Below are positions 61,127-64,000 of a stretch of 64,000 nt of DNA, in pieces. Origin of the DNA: Paenibacillus herberti. GTDB lineage: Bacteria > Bacillota > Bacilli > Paenibacillales > Paenibacillaceae. Under the pieces are notes generated by a model, which was not told the DNA's origin, made no database searches, and saw only the letters and a program-made list of their open reading frames with translations. Each line of letters starts with the position of its first letter. Within the stretch, counting starts at the first letter, position 1. The position numbers and the translations under genes were made by a program. The DNA is taken from assembly GCF_002233675.1 (NCBI RefSeq), contig NZ_NMUQ01000001.1:1519490-1583489 (forward strand), in the 5' to 3' direction.

Positions 61127-61916
61127 TGAACTGACCCCGAAAAGTTTAAGCTGCGTTTGTGGACTGTAGCCGGTAATCTACTAGAGACAGTCCACTTAGT
61201 TTTTCCTTCGTTCTACGATGATTATAATAATAATCAAAGCAATTCCCTTTTCGAGACATGCTTTGAATAATTCCGTGCTTTTTAAGAGTATGGCGGTAAT
61301 GTTAATGTTGATACTGCCACCCTTGGTCTGAATGGAACGTGAGCTTATGACTATACGGCACTTTCGCTTTTCCTGAACTAAGGCATGTAACTTTTTTAGG
61401 TAATCAACTTCCATGCGCAAACGTCTATTTTCTTGCTCCATATCCACTGTAGAATCTACGTTAGATGCCATTGCTTGAATGGAGGGATTACTCCCCCTAT
61501 TACTTCCACGACGTTCTATATAAAGAGCGTCAACGCCTTCTTTGAGGAACTGACGCTGCCATCTACGGATTGCACTATCTGCTACTCCGTGCTTCTTAGT
61601 GGCCCCTTTATAACTCAATTGATAGTTTTGCATATCGTCAAGAATAAATAACTTCTGTTCACCGGTGAAAGTACGCTTAGTCGCTTTATCTACAATGCCA
61701 TATTCACCATTATTGATGTAGGCGGCCACCCACTGATTGACAGTTGCATGGTTCATTCCGTATTTACGATCTGCCTCATTTTCCGATAAACCATGTTTAA
61801 GAACTTCATGAACAACCTTTTGTCGAATTTCCATGTTGTACCTACTCATAATAGAAAAACCGCACCCCTTCGCCTGGACTAGTATAGCATGTGTCCAACT
61901 TTTGGGGTGCGGTTCA
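61127..61916. mobile_element. Deleted IS3-family (IS150-type) element
   Basis: Imperfect terminal inverted repeats: the left begins TGAACTGACCCCGAAAAGTT, the right (inverted) TGAACCGCACCCCAAAAGTT. At 790 bp it is about half the size of a full IS150-type element. orfA is present, and orfB is reduced to a few out-of-frame scraps (SMSRKGNCFD, then YYNHRRTKEKLSGLS), so an internal deletion has occurred. No clear target duplication is seen. It cannot move by itself. Confidence 0.78.
61196..61849 (-). pseudogene. IS3-type OrfA with a remnant of OrfB
   Basis: From ATG 61849 the first 170 or so residues are an OrfA protein. They hold two helix-turn-helix units (HEVLKHGLSENEADRKYGM and SYKGATKKHGVADSAIRRWQ) and a terminal leucine-rich helix (MEQENRRLRMEVDYLKKLHA). 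Beyond QEKRKC the reading frame runs through leftover OrfB sequence in a wrong frame and ends in an odd isoleucine run (ALIIIIIIVE). The catalytic DDE domain is gone, so no transposase can be made. Confidence 0.75.
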
Positions 61917-61959
61917 TTAAAGGTCAGCGGGCTTAAACACTCTATGGGACAGGGCCCAT

Positions 61960-62268
61960 ACCGTTCTTTCATCCGTCACACGCTACGATACCTGTATCGT
62001 ACAGGTGATGCGCATGACCCAACTCCTGGCCCCTATTTTAGTATTGAACCCGGCGGAACATCTCATTTTGAGCTTAAAACAGATTGGCCTTTTACAACGT
62101 CAGCTACGATCTATTATTATCTCTATATATCAGGCCTTACTTATGGTGATTTTGTCGTAACATTGCGATATGGGTGCTACCATTTATGCAACCACTGATG
62201 GACAGGTTGACACTCGTTCAAGTTATGATGAGAGGTACCCAACACTATATGTCACCGATAAGGTTTAA
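61960..62268 (+). pseudogene. Copy E of the small 'PPGG' family, fragment
   Basis: The 5' part is lost: a promoter scrap (CACTCTATGG at 61938-61947) runs straight into a diverged core. Recognisable parts are GDAHDPTPGPYFSIEPGG, then SHFEL and TTSATIYYYLY, aligning to GDFEPPLPAQHTIPPGG, YRYEV and TVARVTYAV of copy D. Near 62165-62175 the frame shifts once more, continuing ATIYATTDGQVDTRSS to TAA 62268. No start codon with a ribosome site remains. Confidence 0.6.
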
Positions 62269-62294
62269 ACGTACATCTTCTTCTTCACATTATA

Positions 62295-62575
62295 TCACTG
62301 CGCCGACAGCCCCAGCACTTTTGCCTTAAACGCCTCCCAGCCTGTCCACTCCCCATGTTCGTACATCAGCCGCGGAAACGTTTGAAACGCAGCACACCAT
62401 CTTTACCTGCAAACAGGCACGCGGTATTTGCAGCTGCGATAAAGCCTTGCATCTGACGGTAGGTGTAGCCCGTAGGGGCTAGAGGGATCGTCCCCGGCCG
62501 GATTTGCACGCTGCTGTCGTAGGTGTATCCGAGTCTTAAAGTCTTCCTTCTACATACAATTTGATTAAAGTACAA
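62295..62575 (-). pseudogene. C-terminal remnant of a larger protein, possibly phage-derived
   Basis: On the minus strand one frame reads YDSSVQIRPGTIPLAP, then TYRQMQGFIAAANTACLF and KDGVLRF. After a frame change near 62380 it ends with TFPRLMYEHGEWTGWEAF and KAKVLGLSAQ at TGA 62295. The composition is GC-richer than the flanking copies and reads like the end of a phage structural protein, but I cannot name the family. It is broken and lacks a start. Confidence 0.45.
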
Positions 62576-62594
62576 GAATTGGAGGACTTTTATT

Positions 62595-62863
62595 ATGGGT
62601 TTAATTCTCGTTTGTTTATTTTATTGGTCATAGTCACGAGTATGTTTCCCAGTGATGGTGATGGTAATGGATCCAACGGTCCCGTCATATCTGCCACACA
62701 AGGATTTGTCATTCACAATAATACAAATAGCTACAGGCTCGGTTTAAATGCGCTTGATGGAAATTCTCCTCCCCCCGACCCGGGCAGCATTTTACCGGGT
62801 CAGACTAGTCGTTATGAAGTACCGATCATTTTCCCAACCACGAATACAGTAACTGCTATATAG
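62595..62863 (+). pseudogene. Copy F of the small 'PPGG' family, frameshifted and cut by IS630
   Basis: ATG 62595 has TTGGAGGAC upstream. The first codons give MGLILV, then a missing T in the following T-rich run sends the frame into a TAG. Restoring one T gives LFILLVIVTSMFPS, QGFVIHNNTNSYRLGL, SILPGQTSRYEV, matching copy D throughout. The gene then ends abruptly at 62860 in a TA that is the target site of the IS630-type element. The rest of the copy, if present, lies beyond the window. Confidence 0.68.
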
Positions 62864-64000
62864 AGCGCACTTAAGATCATAACCAAACAAGCAGACGATC
62901 GATGGTTTCCATCGGATTCTTATTAATTCGATTCATAAATTGACTCACATGAAGCTTGATCTTATAGAATTTTTCAAAGAATACGTTATTGACTACGTCA
63001 GCTTTGAGCCATAGCCACAAGCCTTCCACCGGATTCAGGTTCGGGCTGTAAGGCGGCAGAAAGACCAACTGCAAACGAGGATGTTTTTTGAGAAACGGCT
63101 GTAACGCTTTAGCATGATGAATGCGGCTGTTGTCCAGGATCAAGGCCATTTTTCCCGACGGGTACACAGAAAGTAGATCTTCAAGAAAGCGAACAAAAGC
63201 CGCTACATCCGCTTTCTCTTCTTCTCGATGATGCACCTGTCCGGTTTCGTAGTTAATCGCCCCAAACAACTTGGCTCCTTCATGCTTGCCGTAAGTCGGC
63301 ACTTTGCGTTGCCTGCCACGTGGGAACCAGTTGTATTGCAGCGCTTGATAGGAGCGAATCATGGATTCGTCTTCAAACAGCAGATGATCGATTTCTTCGG
63401 CTTCCACCTGTTTCTTGAGCTGAGCGAACGTTTGCTTGCGGAAAAGGGCTTGGGCATCCGCATCGGCTCTAACCAGCGAATAGGTCGCTTTGGTAAAGCT
63501 GAAGTTCATGCGTCCCAGCATCGCGCTGATACCGCGTACGCTCATGGTGACACCAAACGTCATCTTGATCCACTCGGCTACCAGCGGAAGTGTCCAGGTG
63601 TGACGCGCTTCAAAGCCAACATCGACTGGGGTTTTCTGCTCCAGCATGGCGCCTAGCTGGCTGCGTTGCTCATCCGTGAGCTTTGTCGGTTGTCCGGGAG
63701 AATGATCCATTTCCAGCCCGGCAAGACCACGTTCTTGATACGCTTGCCAATAGAGGCTGATCGTTTGGCGCGTGCGATTGAGTAAATGGCCGATTTCCTC
63801 AAACGAGTGACCTTCAAAGCGAAGACGGACCGCCAGGTATCTCTCGTAAAGCCGTTTATCTGAAGTTTCTCTCATGGACACATTGAGTTTCTCCATTTCT
63901 GCAGTACTCATTTTCATCACCACCGGGTTCTTGTTACTATTCATTACCCACTTTGGTGGTAAGCCTGACTTTGTTCGTTTTTCACTTGCGCTCTATATAG
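62861..64000. mobile_element. IS630-family insertion sequence
   Basis: Both ends read CTATATAGAGCGCA (the right one inverted at the very end of the window), so the element of about 1.14 kb is flanked by TA, the target duplication typical of IS630/Tc1-type elements. It carries a single complete transposase gene and is probably still mobile. Confidence 0.85.
62877..63944 (-). CDS. IS630-family transposase
   Basis: Protein of 355 residues. An N-terminal pair of helix-turn-helix domains (GHSFEEIGHLLNRTRQTISLYW) binds the ends. The DDE catalytic residues are in LLFEDESMI, ALILDNSRIHHAK and PNLNPVEGLW. It is full length with no frameshift. ATG 63944 has only a weak ribosome site. The enzyme inserts into TA dinucleotides, which fits the junction with copy F. 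Confidence 0.92.
   Translation of the reverse strand: MNSNKNPVVMKMSTAEMEKLNVSMRETSDKRLYERYLAVRLRFEGHSFEEIGHLLNRTRQTISLYWQAYQERGLAGLEMDHSPGQPTKLTDEQRSQLGAMLEQKTPVDVGFEARHTWTLPLVAEWIKMTFGVTMSVRGISAMLGRMNFSFTKATYSLVRADADAQALFRKQTFAQLKKQVEAEEIDHLLFEDESMIRSYQALQYNWFPRGRQRKVPTYGKHEGAKLFGAINYETGQVHHREEEKADVAAFVRFLEDLLSVYPSGKMALILDNSRIHHAKALQPFLKKHPRLQLVFLPPYSPNLNPVEGLWLWLKADVVNNVFFEKFYKIKLHVSQFMNRINKNPMETIDRLLVWL

Larger units (their letters stand above)
61112..61933 (+). other. Hairpin arms after copy D separated by an insertion
   Basis: AGCCTGCAGACC (61112-61123) and GGTCAGCGGGCT (61922-61933) are near complements, like the intact hairpin after copy C. Here a 790-bp element lies in the loop. Confidence 0.6.

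Overview
The window looks like a chromosomal segment of a spore-forming Bacillota of the Paenibacillaceae (Paenibacillus or a close genus). The grounds are moderate GC content, strong AGGAGG-type ribosome binding sites, frequent TTG and GTG starts, a divergent lexA / yneA-ynzC SOS locus, a YpdA-type bacillithiol-disulfide reductase, and the mrfA-mrfB (yprA-yprB) repair pair. These assignments rest on reading the proteins by eye; no database search was run. No tRNA, rRNA or CRISPR array was seen.

Layout. 0-6.7 kb: an edge-truncated conserved protein, ypdA, an APC-type permease, a DUF3298 protein, an orphan PhnC-like ATPase, a small ORF under two LexA boxes, and a HAD hydrolase. 6.8-12.6 kb: an SgrR-type regulator tail-to-tail with topB, and a membrane-anchored lysozyme-like protein. 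12.7-21 kb: gltD, thyA-folA and the pyruvate dehydrogenase operon pdhA-pdhB-pdhC-lpd with a clear sigma-A promoter. 21-26 kb: an esterase, a low-molecular-weight tyrosine phosphatase, a UPF0126 membrane protein, thiN and a MutS2-like ATPase lacking the Smr nuclease. 26-30 kb: a candidate 6S-like RNA, then a heterodimeric ABC exporter. 30-34.6 kb: a nitrilase-GNAT-GNAT-metallohydrolase operon, a secreted NlpC/P60 protein and a shortened hypothetical gene. 34.7-40.2 kb: a two-component system, an ABC-F ATPase and a Ser/Thr kinase fused to a ParA-like domain. 40.9-50.7 kb: an rRNA methyltransferase-like gene, an ABC ATPase, a mutM-nfo-receiver repair operon, a HAD phosphatase, mrfA-mrfB and rnz. 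50.8-58.3 kb: metH, mtnD, a HAD phosphatase, a membrane protein, ynzC, yneA and lexA.

The last 5.5 kb (58.4-64 kb) is different: AT-richer and full of broken genes. It holds five diverged copies (B-F) of a family of roughly 140-150 residue proteins with an N-terminal hydrophobic segment and an 'F-x-I-x-N ... PPGG ... YEV' core. A sixth copy (A) lies alone at 40.3 kb. I do not recognise the family. Only copy D (60653-61102) is intact. Copies A, B, C, E and F carry frameshifts, several in homopolymer runs, and E and F are also cut short near insertion sequences. Copies C and D share a duplicated upstream block resembling a sigma-K (late mother-cell sporulation) promoter, so expression on or around the spore is a reasonable hypothesis. 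A deleted IS3-type element sits in the loop of the hairpin behind copy D, and an intact IS630-type element interrupts copy F. This cluster is the best candidate for undescribed biology here.

Regulatory theme: LexA. Perfect or near-perfect CGAAC-N4-GTTYG boxes lie between yneA and lexA (six sites) and upstream of the small ORF at 5640 (two sites). A weaker one lies inside the spacer of the predicted mrfA promoter. Together with mutM, nfo, topB and the MutS2-like gene, the window is rich in DNA-repair functions.
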